From assembly GCA_037179335.1 (NCBI GenBank), contig JAKZHN010000016.1:248001-312000 (forward strand): a DNA stretch of 64,000 bases, in the 5' to 3' direction. The translations under genes were made by a program, and so were the position numbers. The notes under the pieces are model-generated. The model was given only the letters and a program-made list of their open reading frames with translations, did no database searches and was not told where the DNA came from. This DNA is from Cyclaneusma minus. Lineage: Eukaryota; Ascomycota; Leotiomycetes; Marthamycetales; Marthamycetaceae. Of the stretch, positions 10,883 through 23,200 are shown piece by piece (within the stretch, counting starts at the first letter, position 1; every line of letters begins with the position of its first letter).

Positions 10883-11867
10883 CTACTTCCACGGCCAGAA
10901 GCCTTTCCTCATGTACACATCAGCAGCTCTCCGGTCCTTGCAGTAGTCCGTCATATTCCTCTCCAGGGTGCCTCTTTTCTTCTGAGACAATGGAGTCTTG
11001 GTGGTAGTTGAAAGGACACTGTATGTCATGGTGTACGCCCAGCCAAGCCTTCTTACTCCGTACTCGGGTGGCATCATTGTTGGTGGTTGCAGGTTCCTGA
11101 GTGTCGGGAAGAATACGGCGCACCTACGGAGATCTTCATATGCTTCTCTGGTGTATCTTCCTACTGTCATTGGGCTTCCGAGCACCTGGCTGATCCAATC
11201 CCAGATCGAGAATCGGAGAGCACAAAAGCTTTTGGTGACAGGATCTCCGCAGTTCAAAGCTTCGACGCCAATCTCTTCTAGCATCTGGAATATTTCGGAC
11301 GGTTCGTACGTAATAGCAAACTCATCGAGGATCGGAAATGCTGTAAGTCCTATTCGGACCAAGAGAAGCAATGCTGCACCCTCGCGTGAGATGAGGCATA
11401 TCCGTAATGACCTGAGCTTTTCAAAGATCGGGAGATGATTGATGAGCGGAATCTGGGACAGCCTCGTACTCTGTACTGTGGAAGGGCGGCGGGAGTCAAG
11501 TCATAAGTGCTTGAGAAGACCAGTTAGTAAGAGTTTATTGTAGGATAGCTGTGCATCGAGTGTTATGTGTGAGACAAATAGAATACTAGGGACAGAGAAG
11601 AATATGGATTAATATATCTACCCACAATTCCAGGTGCTGGATTGATACCCAGATATGCTTGGGCATCCTTCTAGAGAAATGCCAGTTCTGCGCAGAGATC
11701 TCACAAACCGCAATCACATCAAGCATTTCTACAACAAGCTCCCAATCTTGCTTTAGGACTTCAAAAAGGCTGATAAAAGTAGGGTCCACAGAGCGGCCGA
11801 AGCTGCATCTGAAAATCTTCAGTCGCAACTCCGGTGAGAGCTTTCTCATCGTATCTCTAACCGCCAT
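10883..11867 (-). CDS. F-box-like array protein, member 6 (two exons)
   Basis: Exons 11867-11622 and 11470-10883. Exon 1 gives MAVRDTMRKLSPELRLKIFR, so the motif lies very near the N-terminus, then FISLFEVLKQDWELVVEMLD and MPKHIWVSIQHLELW. The only junction that keeps the family frame uses a GTAGAT donor and GTACAG acceptor (phase 0), unlike the phase-2 intron of the paralogues; a GTGGGT donor 4 nt earlier would restore the usual phase but breaks the downstream frame. Exon 2 has LPIFEKLRSLRICL, LLLVRIGLTAFPILDEFAIT and a basic C-terminus. ORF continues upstream of 11867 without an ATG; the aligned paralogue (member 5) starts a few residues further out, so a small upstream exon cannot be excluded. 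Confidence 0.55.
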
Positions 11868-12864
11868 GTTTCCCCGGCTGCGGACCAGGTGGCGAAGAAG
11901 GCACGTGGGACCAGTTGGTGATCCATCGGGTATGACGTTTGTGCTGGTGTCGAAGATGATGGGGAAACCGGTGACCTGTAGCAAGCTGTTGAGCACCTGA
12001 GTTTCGCTAGGTTCGGGTCTATTAAAGCAGAAACAGTTAGCCTTCAAGGTCAGCGGATGTAGACTAATCTTCTCTTGGAGGACAGGGTTGAGAAACCAGA
12101 GGCTTGTTGACCGAGTTCCATCGAGGAGCCACGTACCTTGAGCGCGCTACGGCAGGAAAATCAGAGACGCAAGCAGGAGCGGGGGAGCTGCCGAGCTGGA
12201 AACCTTCAAAGGTACGTGGTGTGTTGGACCACGACGAGAAGAGCCACCCCGGCTAGGAGTCGCGCCGCGTCAATGGATAGTTGATATTCGAAGGAGGTTC
12301 CCACTTGTACGTGATCTTGGCAGAGTGCCGCCGCTTGCCCTCCACCTTGTATACATTCGCGTAGTTTTCCAAGCGAATGTGGTGTCGTCGGGGGGACACT
12401 AGCGCCGTTGAAGGAGGCGGGTGGTCGCATCCGCTCACCTATAAATACCATCTCGACCTCCAAACCTCCACAATCCTGCTTACATCTGCTTCTCGAACAT
12501 CGTCACCTTGGAGGTCTCCGTTCTCCAGCATATCGACTCGCATTCTCCTTGGGAAAGCAAATTAAAACGATATACCGATGTAAGTTCTCCAAGTCCCTGT
12601 GCGCATCAGCTTGACGTCTGTCTAGCTGCGCTCCACTACCCTCTGTCACCCCGTTCTCCTTCCAGCCCGAGTTGTTCTCGGCTGAGCTTGGCCACCGTCA
12701 AGTCACCCCATTACCTTTCCATCTCGGTTTCTTCCTACGTGTGCTCAGCCATTGTCCTGTCACCTTCTTGCGCTCCCAGTCCTCATCACCTCCATACCCA
12801 CGATGCTGTGAGCGCAACTTATCTAACAATCGAGTGCTGCCACAGACATCGAGAATTACCAACA
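11868..12864. other. Divergent intergenic region and 5' UTR
   Basis: About 1 kb between the last minus-strand array gene and the first plus-strand small-protein gene. It includes a TATA box at 12440 and a probable 5'-UTR intron of the next gene (GTAAGT donor near 12580, CACAG acceptor shortly before the ATG). The segment 12375-12455 resembles 16205-16300 upstream of the gene at 16607. Confidence 0.45.
12440..12447 (+). promoter_or_regulatory. TATA box, small-protein gene
   Basis: TATAAATA in the context CGCTCACCTATAAATACC, with the related CGCTCAGCTACAAATACC at 16282-16299 upstream of the paralogue. Distance to the ATG is about 420 bp, including a probable UTR intron. Confidence 0.5.
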
Positions 12865-13374
12865 ATGAGCTCTGCAACTTCCAGTGTCGTCGGTCATGCC
12901 GATGAGACGGTAAGAGCCCTTCTCGAAGTTACTTTCTCACGAGCGCGTGCTGATCCCTTCTCAGGTCGAGCGACACCAGACTAGTAGCCACACTCCCCGA
13001 GTTCATACGGCAGCTACTACCCACCCATTTGGCCCCGCGGGGGCTTGGGCCGAAACATTTCCTTGGTCACTTAGGCATCGTCGATTCGGACGTACTATGA
13101 CGCTCCGCATCGTCCAAGACTCGGAATCTTCCACCATCCACCCATCTGGTGGTCTCAGCGCTCCCATGGATGAGTTGCGCACTCCTGTCAACTCTGCCGA
13201 AAATGAAGGTGATACTTCTTTCTCCGCTTGCATCGAAGTCTCGCTAACATCTCTTCTTTGGCAACAGTCACTCCGTACTTGAAGAGAGTTTTGCGAGAGA
13301 TGGTCGAACGTGTGAAAACGGAGATGATGTGGGGTTATTTGCTGGCCTGGTTCTCTCAGTTTGGCTACGAATAG
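12865..13374 (+). CDS. Small-protein family, member A1 (three exons)
   Basis: Exon 1 MSSATSSVVGHADET, a GTAAGA..CTCAG intron, exon 2 from 12965, then a phase-1 GTGATA..AACAG intron and a last exon starting V-TPYLKRVLREMVERVKTE. Exon 2 has HPFGPAGAWAETFPW and the basic HRRFGRTMTLRIV. The last exon encodes one amphipathic helix with MMWGYLLAWFSQFGYE. No known domain is recognised. The tandem neighbour A2 has the same last exon and ends FGYEWL; here TGG is TAG, so A1 is two residues shorter, a G-to-A change of the RIP type. Related proteins with the same phase-1 intron before an (S/A/V)-x-TP helix lie at 25.8 and 28.0 kb. No signal peptide is visible. Splice sites are inferred from frame and paralogue comparison. 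Confidence 0.6.
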
Positions 13375-13453
13375 CTGTGAGGCCCTTTCCACAACAGCAA
13401 TGGCAAGAAATGCAACCTATCCTAGAGTTCTCCCATAATCATAATCCACTATT

Positions 13454-13831
13454 ATGGCCCGCTATAGCCTGACTTTTTGGGCGGAGGTCTTCCCGCAGTC
13501 CCTAAAACATCGCCGTGTCGGTCGCACCATCATACTCCGCCTCGTTCAAACTCCCATCGTCGAGATACCTGGTGGCATCAATGTTCTCACAGCCGAATCT
13601 CGTGCCCCCGTCAGTTCTGGCGCAGTCGAAGGTAATGTTCTTTCCCTAACCAATCTTTCTCAAGTATTGTGTTCGGCTTGCACCTAAATCTGGCTAACAT
13701 TCGCTCTTTTCGTAATAGTCAGCCCGTACACGAAGGAAGTCCTCTGGGAAATAGTTGAGCGAGTGAAGACTGAGATGATGTGGGCCTACTTGCTCTCTTG
13801 GTACTCGGAGTTCGGTTATGAATGGCTGTAA
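13454..13831 (+). CDS. Small-protein family, member A2 (tandem copy)
   Basis: Tandem partner of A1. From the ATG at 13454 it encodes SLTFWAEVFPQSLKHRRVGR, IILRLVQ and a proline/serine linker, then a phase-1 intron (GTAATG..AATAG, about 90 nt) and VSPYTKEVLWEIVERVKTEM with MMWAYLLSWYSEFGYEWL and a TAA stop. The first exon of A1 is missing or unrecognisable here, so the chosen ATG may not be the true start; the region before it still resembles the HPFGPAGAW segment but is out of frame, suggesting partial decay. A hAT-type element has landed 12 bp after the stop codon and may affect the 3' UTR. Function unknown. Confidence 0.5.
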
Positions 13832-13843
13832 GAACCTCTCGAG

Positions 13844-14484
13844 CAGTGTTTCCGATAGTCCGGCCGGACCGATTTTGTTTTGGACCGTACTGATACGGTT
13901 TGCCCTTTTAGGAAATAGTCCGGACTAAAGAAATTTAGTTTAAGCTTTTTATTTTTAGTTTCAAACCATAGGGAAATGGCAAAACCGTAATTTGGATTAT
14001 TTAGCTATGGCATACCAAAGCTTGGCGGGCACAAACCGTTATACAATTCTATTTAATTAATAATAATTTTAATTTAGTTTATTTTGTATTTAAAAAAAAT
14101 GTATTCAAAATTATATTGGCTTTTAATGCATATAATTATTTATAAAATTATTAAAATTTTAATTAAAATATTATAATTTAATTTTTAGAATTTTAATTTA
14201 AAAGATTTTAATTTCTGAAAAAATTACAAAAACTCGGATGCTTAAAATAAAGTTTTTATTTTTTATAATTTTATTATAAATTAATTTTATTTAATTTTAT
14301 AAAATAAAATAGAAATTCTACTATTATTATTAAGCAGCCAATTATATAAAAGCTATTTTTGGTTATTTATAATATATTACGATTTGAATTAAAAAAAATT
14401 AATTTATAGCTTTTATAAATAATTTCAGACCGTACCGATACGATTTAGGGCCCAAACCGCGGTCTCAGACTATAGGAAACACTG
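13844..14484. mobile_element. Non-autonomous hAT-type element, 641 bp
   Basis: Terminal inverted repeats begin CAGTGTTTCC and end GGAAACACTG, extended by ATAGTC/GACTAT. A perfect 8-bp target duplication CTCTCGAG flanks both ends (13836-13843 and 14485-14492). TIRs starting CAG and 8-bp duplications are the hAT hallmark. The interior is AT-rich and has no reading frame, so it is a MITE or deleted copy that has itself been hit by RIP-like mutation. Confidence 0.85.
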
Positions 14485-14895
14485 CTCTCGAGCTCCAATT
14501 CTAGATTGGGTTCATTGATACCTTGCTCGAGTAGTTAGAAAACATCGAGAGCATACTGCCATTAAATCCACAGAAAATCCATAACCCATCCCCGTACATA
14601 TGTATTTCTCTGACACGCTGAATTTTGCCACCCTCGCAACAATAACTGCAAGAAACGCAATATAGCCTTGAGTTCTCACAATACCCCAATTAATTATCGA
14701 GGCCAGTGTTAATCCTTGTCTGGCTTTGCTACCCAACAAGCTCTTTCTCAAAACAAGACAATGCCTTCACACTTTCGTAGTCGAGAACACCCGGAGAAAG
14801 TCAATTGTCGAGGCTGAGACCGAGGCCGCTGAGCGAGCTCGCGATACTCAGATGGGCGAGAAATCCGGAGAGTACTAATGCGATACTGAGCATTC

Positions 14896-15135
14896 GGAGA
14901 GCTCACGTGCTCGTTTAGCGGTCTTGCATTTCTCAACCAGAGACCATTTGATTTCACGGATCCCAAATTTGTCCCCATTTGGTGGAGCTGTGCCCTGGAG
15001 CAGCATTTTCTCCTAGAGCAGAAGCCAATCGCAAGATACACGGGCCATAGGGCTAAAGAGACAGAACGGGCTATGGGAAAAGCTCTGGCGGCCGAGATGG
15101 TAGCTCGCCTTGCGGCCGACATGCTGAGAGAGAAT
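14896..15135 (+). pseudogene. Truncated ORF cut by transposon
   Basis: An open frame of about 80 codons contains RPFDFTDPKFVPIWWSCALE, then a charged alanine-rich helix (AMGKALAAEMVARLAADMLRE). It has no ATG near its start and runs directly into the left end of the Tc1/mariner-type element at 15137. The helix and position suggest a further relative of the small-protein family, but there is no sure motif match. Confidence 0.35.
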
Positions 15136-15136
15136 A

Positions 15137-15918
<782 letters not shown>

Positions 15919-16204
15919 TAGAAGCGCTCCACCCTCGAATCAGATGTCTCTATCTGTCCTACTTGGTAGACTGTCGCAGGGGGTAATAGTTTCTCCCTGA
16001 ACATGGGCGAGGCTTGAGTGGGCAGGTTGGAGTGGGCAAAAGCACTGGAGCTGGCGATAGCTTCCCAAGCAGAAGCTCACAGAGTCACAAGTTCGCTAAG
16101 ATGGAGAGACATGGAGTAGAAGCTCCAAGTCACGTCTTTATTTGTGCGCAGTAATTCACCTGACCCCAGATTGCGTCCCGTCTCGCACTCTCTAGTCTTT
16201 CTGT

Positions 16205-16310
16205 CAAGCGATCTCGCTTGGTTCTCTGGGGGACGCTAGACGGTTTCTCGGGCGATACCACGCGACCTCGCTCAGCTACAAATACCTGGAGCTCTTCCAC
16301 CTTACTTAGT
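16205..16310 (+). promoter_or_regulatory. Duplicated promoter segment
   Basis: The stretch around 16225-16300 (GGGGGACGCTAGACGG, then CGCTCAGCTACAAATACC) resembles the region upstream of A1 at 12390-12450. It is followed, as there, by a GTAAGT donor (near 16430) and a TTTTAG acceptor three bases before the ATG at 16607, i.e. a probable 5'-UTR intron. Confidence 0.45.
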
Positions 16311-16606
16311 TTTCCTTTTCCCAAACAACGTCTTGTCTGTGCTCTATCCAAACAAGTCTCTTCCGCGACTCCCGATCATATTCGACTTATCTTTCGCCGT
16401 CTTGTAAGAGCGCGCAGTACCATCGCAGTAAGTCCTCTTATCCATTTTCATGGTTGAAACGCCCCCAGGACAACTCATCGCTACCCTCCCCGAGCCCTCC
16501 CCGGCTTCTCGCGGTCTTCTCTTCTCCGGCTTATTGTTGTCCCTCTCCCTCCCGTGTACTAGCGCATTGATCAGCGGTCTCTAATTCTTGTCCCAATTTT
16601 TAGAAT

Positions 16607-17100
16607 ATGGTCGACCCTAGCAACCTCAAGAAGGACCAGACGCCTGACGACGAAGACATGTCTGAGACTCATGGTACCTCGCCAGACGCCACACCCCAGC
16701 GCAGACAGCGCCCAAACACAGTTCAAGCGCACGTGTCGAGAATCCTCAATCACGACCGCGCCCCTCACGGCGCTGGAGCAGCCTGGGGCGCAACATTTTC
16801 CCAAGCATCCTCCGTAGCTTATTAGAATCGATAGCTTTTCCCTCTAGCCCTCTTTTATGCTTTGTGATTATGCTTCAGGCCACTCGAATCTCGTCCCCGC
16901 TGTCTAAGAAACAAGTTTCCGTCGTCGAGAGGACCCTGCGCGTCTACTATCCAGACCGGCTGGAGCCCCGCCTAAAATTGGCTTACCACCGTTTTGTTAT
17001 ATATAAGGTCCCAACTCCCAATGCACAATGGTCAATGGATCTACACTACGGCGACTCATCCGTTCTGCTGCAAGGTGCCCGTAGAATCTCCAGTCTATAA
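16607..17100 (+). CDS. Small-protein family, member A3, chimeric C-terminus
   Basis: ATG at 16607 right after a TTTTAG splice acceptor. The N-terminal 60 residues are hydrophilic and end in APHGAGAAWGATFSQAS, matching THGAGAHWGGVCIS in the gene at 27992 and the HPFGPAGAW segment of A1. Unspliced, the frame stops at 16823. A GTAGCT..TTCAG intron (about 65 nt) would join it in frame to ATRISSPLSKKQVSVVERTL and a tail of about 80 residues, whose last 12 or so codons lie inside the inverted-repeat element beginning at 17066. So either the gene was truncated by transposon insertion or it has captured an element end as its stop. The conserved LTP helix exon is absent. Confidence 0.4.
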
Positions 17101-17780
17101 AATCGATGTATAATTCTATAAACTCAGTAGAGGCTACCGGCGCTTTAAAGTGCCCATAGAATTAAAATTAAAGCTTGGATTTGCCCTTGAAAAATTTGAA
17201 ACTTTTATAATACAATTTAAAAATAAGCTTTATTACTTTTATTTATTTATTTTGAGAAAATGATAAAATTTGATTTTTCTAAAAATTTATAAAAATTTGT
17301 GGAAATTGTAAAGAATTTAATTGTTTAAATAGCTTAAAAATAAATTAAAAAGCCGTATTTTAATTAATTTTAATTATATGCCTTTTCCAAAATCTCTGCC
17401 GTGAAATTAAATTAAAAATTATCTAATAAAATTAATTACAAAGGCATTTAGAGCTTATTTTATTAGGTTTTTTTATCTAAAATAAAAGTTGGATTTATTA
17501 GATTTTAAATTATTAAAAAATACTATTTCCTTTCTAAATTATAAATTAAATAAGTATTATTAGCTATTTATAAATTATTTAATTATAAATTTAAATTCCA
17601 ATATTTTCTAAATTTAAATATACAAACTAATTAAGAAAAAAACACTAGTTATTACATATATTTTATATTTACAATTTATTGCATTTTACAAGCACTTTAA
17701 AATGCTAATAAACCGTATATAATTCTATAAAATTATACATCGATTCTATAAAATAGCCATTCTACCAGCACCTTGCAGCG
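17066..17780. mobile_element. Terminal-inverted-repeat element (foldback), copy 1
   Basis: Begins TGCTGCAAGGTGCCCGTAGA and ends with its reverse complement in slightly decayed form. Inside each end is a second inverted region built from ATTCTATAGAAT-type palindromes around ATCGAT. The middle is AT-rich, with no reading frame. A second copy in the same orientation lies at 24884-25552. Although it starts TG and ends CA, the long inverted ends point to a DNA-type MITE or foldback rather than a solo LTR. Target duplication is not resolved. Confidence 0.65.
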
Positions 17781-17945
17781 ATTCGTCTAATTGGACTATA
17801 GGCGGTAGTGCTCCCATTATACCTCCAATATATAGGTGGGCAGCTGGGAATATCGCACTTCTATTCAACAAGCGAGAACATGAACTCTCGCCTAAGCTTA
17901 GCCCCTTGCTTTAGGGGTATAAACCACTATATTGGAGAATAAAAA

Positions 17946-18171
17946 TGTCACACAGGGCCGAGGAGGGCGCTTTGCGAGCACCCTATAAAGCATATGCGCT
18001 AAAAATGCGTAAAAGATAAGCATTGCTTATTAAAAAAGCTAAGCAAAAATTTTAGCGTATAATATTTAAATATTGCCATTTTTATTTTAAAAAAACAGCG
18101 GCTATTTTTTATAGCTAAAAAATATATATAATGTATTTTTATTTGCCAATTTATTTTTAATTATTATAATA
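17946..18171. repeat. Left LTR
   Basis: Starts TGTCACACAGGGC, shares GGGCGCTTTGC, AGCGTATAATATTTAA and CAGCGGCTATTTTTTATA with the right LTR; ends TATAATA where the right copy has TATAACA. Confidence 0.8.
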
Positions 18172-20178
18172 AAATAGCTGCTTTTATTTTAAAAAGCAAT
18201 AATTTGGCAAAATAATAACTATTTAATTTGCCAGCCGCAAATCCAGCAATAATTCTATTTGCAAAAATTCTATTAAAAGTTTTAAAAACTAATTTTGCTT
18301 AATTTTAAAAAAAATTAATATTAGTAATAATATTAATAATATTTATACGCCAAATTAGAAAATCGCATTTAATAAAAGCAATAATATATTTATTAATAAT
18401 ACTAATAAAAACGCTATTAATATTAATAATTAAAAATAGTTTAAAAGCCTTTTTGCTTTAAATTAAAAACCATTTAATAGCCCTTTTTAATTAAATAAAT
18501 AGATTCCAATTAAAAATACAAGCATATTGCGTAAAAACAAAATCAATTAAATTTCCGCTTTTATTTCTATTTTAAATTTAATTTAAAGCCAAGCCAATTT
18601 AAATTTAAATAATTTTGCAGCTATTTAATAAATTATTTAAAAATTAAAAATAAAAACACAATTGCGAAATTGCAAATTGAAATTATAATTTTTATTTGCA
18701 AATATAGCCCGTTTATTTTGAATTTTAATAATAAATAATTAATTGCTAAAAGATCTTGTATATTTAAAGATTTCCGTATGTTAAATATTAAACTATACTA
18801 TATATAATATATATGTAAATATTATACAGAATTTAATTGCTTATAAAATTATTTTAATATGCAATTTTAAAGTTTTCTTTTAAAAAATAATATAATTTAT
18901 AAATTTAATATTAAATATAATAAATATAAAATAGAAGCGTATATTGTATATATGAAATTAATTTGCTAAAAAATAATTAAAAAAATAATTAGATGTTTTT
19001 GTTGCAATATAAAATTCTTGTTGTTTTATATAAAAAGTATATTTTTTATATGCTTTAATAATTAATTTATTTTAAAATCTTGCAATAATATTAAATAAAA
19101 ATTTAGTCTTCAATAAAGCAATTAATTATAAATTAATATATAGTATATATTTAATTTAATTAAAAATGTTGAATATAAAAATAAATTTAATTTTTAATTT
19201 AAATATAAAAATATATTTAATTTTTAATTTAAATATAAAAACATATTTAATGCAAATAATTTAAAAATGTTTTATAATAATTACAATAAATTATAAAAAT
19301 TTTATAAAATTTTAAATATCAATGCAGCAATTTATCATTAGCCCAATTGCAAAAGCAAAAAAAAATAGCTATTATTAAAATAAAAATTAGCAGCGTAGTT
19401 AAAATTAATGCCGGCTTTTTTATATTTTAATTGTAATTCTAATAATTATAGTTTATTTTATCATATTTATAAAAAACAAATTGCTAAATATTTAAATATA
19501 AAACCCGCAAATATAAATAATTTAATAATAAAATATATAGTTTAAATAGCAATGATTTTAGCAATTGTAAACAAAAGAAACCCAATTATATAAAAGTAGC
19601 TTTAATTATAGCCAAAATCGTAATAATTATAATTAAAAAAAATATAATTAAAAAACTTTTATAAAAATTGCAAATAAACTTTTTAATTTTATAAATTATG
19701 ATTAAAAATATATTAATTAAAAAGAAATCGCTAATAATTGCCTAATTTGATAATTTCCCTATAAAGCAAAAACATATAATAATTAATTATTTAATTGCAA
19801 TTAATATTTAAAATATAATTTCCGCTTTTGCTTTTATTAATAATAAATTAAATAAAAAATTTATATTATTAATATTTGCAAAATATAAAAATAAAAATGA
19901 AATAATATTATAAATTTTTCATTACAATCCCTATTAATAAAAGCAATATAAAAAACCAAAATATTAAAGTATTTAAAATATTGATATATTTATACAATTT
20001 ATTTTTAAATATGCTTTAATCCAAATAAATAGGTAATAAATATTATAATTAAATTAAGGCCAGCTTTATTTATAAATGCTAAATTAAATATAAAATTATT
20101 GCTTAAAATAAATTAAATAAATTGAAAAAGCTAAATGCAATAATTTGTATTTTAAATATGAAAAATAGAAGATTATTA

Positions 20179-20234
20179 TATATAAAATACTTTATATATA
20201 AAATACTTTATATATAAAATACTTTATATATAAA
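20179..20234. repeat. 16-bp tandem repeat
   Basis: Unit TATATAAAATACTTTA, about 3.5 copies, inside the LTR element. Identical copies in an otherwise eroded block suggest slippage after RIP. Confidence 0.75.
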
Positions 20235-23200
20235 CATTAAAAATATAATATTAAATTATATGAAATCGTATTTAATAAAATAAATGATTTTCTTTTTTTT
20301 ATAAAAAATACTGCAAATTTAAATAAAAATCCTATTATATATATATTGGGCAAAATATTAAAATCTTAGCAAAATAAAACTAAATTTTAATATATTTTTA
20401 AAGCCGTAAATTATTAAGCATTAAAAATACCCGCAAAAAATATATAATAAAATTGAAATTAAAGATTAAAATGCAAACAATTAAAAAAACTAAGTTATTT
20501 TAATAATATTTTTAATATAAAAAGATCTGGTATATTATTTATATATTTTAATTAAAATTATGTTATAAAACTGAAAATAAATTTATTTTACCAATTTATT
20601 TATAAATTATTTAAAAAGCAATTAATTATATTAAAAAAATATCTTAATAATATATTAGTAAAAAATCAAATTTGCAAATTAAAAAGCCCAGTAAAAATAT
20701 CTATATTATTTATATTAAAACAAAATTTACGACTATATATTAATTATAAAAAATCAAATAATAATATTATTAAAAATTATTATTTATTTTTCTAAATTAA
20801 TAAATCCCTAATTAAATTTTAAAAATATATATTATAAAATCCGTATATAAAAGGGAAATAAATAAAAAACAGTATTTTTTATAATATATAATTATTTTAA
20901 ATCTTTAATAATATTATTTAAATTACCAAATGCGCTAATTATATTTTAAATTTATATAAATATAGGGTTTAAAAAAATTCTAAATATTATTATAATAATT
21001 TATTTTAATAATGTTTTAATTTATTTAGAAAGCCCTAATAAATATAATAAGCATATAAAGGTATATTTAAAAAATTATAAAAGCACTTTTTCTTTTATAA
21101 AAAAAAGCAAAAGCAAATTTAAAATAAATAAAATTTTATTTTTAAATTTTATAATAAAAACGAATATATATATATAAAGCCAAAAAGATATACGCTATTT
21201 AAAAATAGCTTATACCAATTATGTATATAAAATTGCAATTCTTTTTAAAACAAGCCAATTTTTATAAATAATTTATTTTAAAATATAGCAAAATTATATT
21301 GCCTATAATTAATTTATTTATTAATAATATAAATAGCAAAAACAAAACTATTCAAATAGTTTTTAAAAACATAAAAAACTTTTTAGCGTATTAAAAATAA
21401 ATTTGAAAAAAAGCCAATATTGCAATGTTTTAATTTTATAAAGCATTTGCAAATTATATATAATATTTTTAAATTTGGAATATTAGGGATTTTAAAATAA
21501 TTTAAAAATTTAAATAATTTAGAATAATATTATTGGTATTTAATAGCTTTTTAATTTCGCAAATTAATAAATATAAAAGTAATATATTAAATATATAATA
21601 TTAAATTGTTTATAATTATGAAATTCTCTTAATATTAGAAATAATATATTACAAATATATATTATAAAATTTAAATATACTTAAATTATAATAATTTGCA
21701 TTATTTCATAAATATAAAAAAACTTAATAAATATTAAATAAAATAAGCTATAAAATTAAAATTCTATAATTTTAATATTAAATATATTGCAAAAATTAAA
21801 AACCCCGCTAATTTCCTATTTTATAAATCAAATTATAAAAAAGCAATAAAACATACTTAAGCAAAAATATTAAAAGGATTTTTATTAATATTATAGCAAA
21901 AGCTTCGCTATTTATTTAATTATATATTGAATATATAATTTTCGAAAAATATAATTCCTTTTGCAAATATAGTAATTGCATTTTAATTAAAATTATTAAA
22001 TTAAAAAATCAATGCTATATATTTTATTTGTATATTATAATTTTTGCCTTTAATTAATAAGCTATAAATATATTTATTATAAAATTTTATTATAAATTTG
22101 CCAAAATTATAATATATTAATAAAATGTATAATGCCATTTTAATAATAATAAATTATTATATTAAAATTATATAATTTATACGCATAATTAAAAATATTA
22201 ATATGCAATTTCAAATAAAGTTATTTATTTTATAAATATTTTTAAAACCATTATATTTAATTATAGCTTTATATTTGTTAGGGTATTATAAAAAGCCTTT
22301 TATTATAAATTCCATATAATACGCAAATATAGCATTATATTTTATTTCCAAATAAATTAGCAAATAAAGCAAATAAATTAAATTTTAAAAATTTATATAT
22401 AATATTATTGCAATAAAAAAAATTAAGCAATTTAATTGGCTATAACAAAATTCGCCTATAATAATATAAAATAAAACATTACCTTTTTTTTATAATATAT
22501 AAACAAACATAAAATTTTAAATTTTAATAAAAAAAGTTAAATTCTTTTATTTATTAAAAATACATATATTAAAATTGGAAAATTAGCAAAAGATTATATA
22601 ATTGTTTTTCTATTATTAAAAGAATAAAAGCCCAAATTTATTATTTAAAAATTCTATTTAAATCATAATTAAAAAAAGTATAATATATAAAAAAAACAAA
22701 AACAATTAGCTTATATTTCGCATATATTAAAAAACCTAAAATCAAAATTAAAACCAAATATTGGCTTAAAACAACCTTGTAAAAACCTTAATAATTTTAA
22801 GCAAATTTATTAAAACAATACTAAAATTAAATTATAATAATAATACAAAAATTATAAAAAAAGCGCAAGCTTTAAAACAAATATTAAAAAATTAATTTCA
22901 ATTTTATATTTAAATAAAAAATATTTAATTATACCCAATATTAAGCAAAAATAAAAATAAAAATATTTAAAATATAAGAATATAAATTCAATTATTTTTT
23001 ATTTCTTAAATTAAATTAAATTATATTATATTTTATAAAAAAATTAAATTAAAAAATTAAAAATTAAATAATAAATTTAATTAAATTAAAAACTATAACA
23101 TGCGCAAATAAAAACTATAAATTCTATGTATTAAATAACCCCATCAAAAATAAATATTATATAAAATAAACCCGATTAGCAAAATTAAAAGATTTATAAT

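Noticed and set aside
17066..17780. Solo LTR or outer LTR of an 8.5-kb retroelement
   Set aside because: It begins TG and ends CA and has a partner 7 kb away, but the long inverted ends and inner palindromes fit a DNA-type foldback element better, and a complete LTR pair with its own target duplication lies inside.
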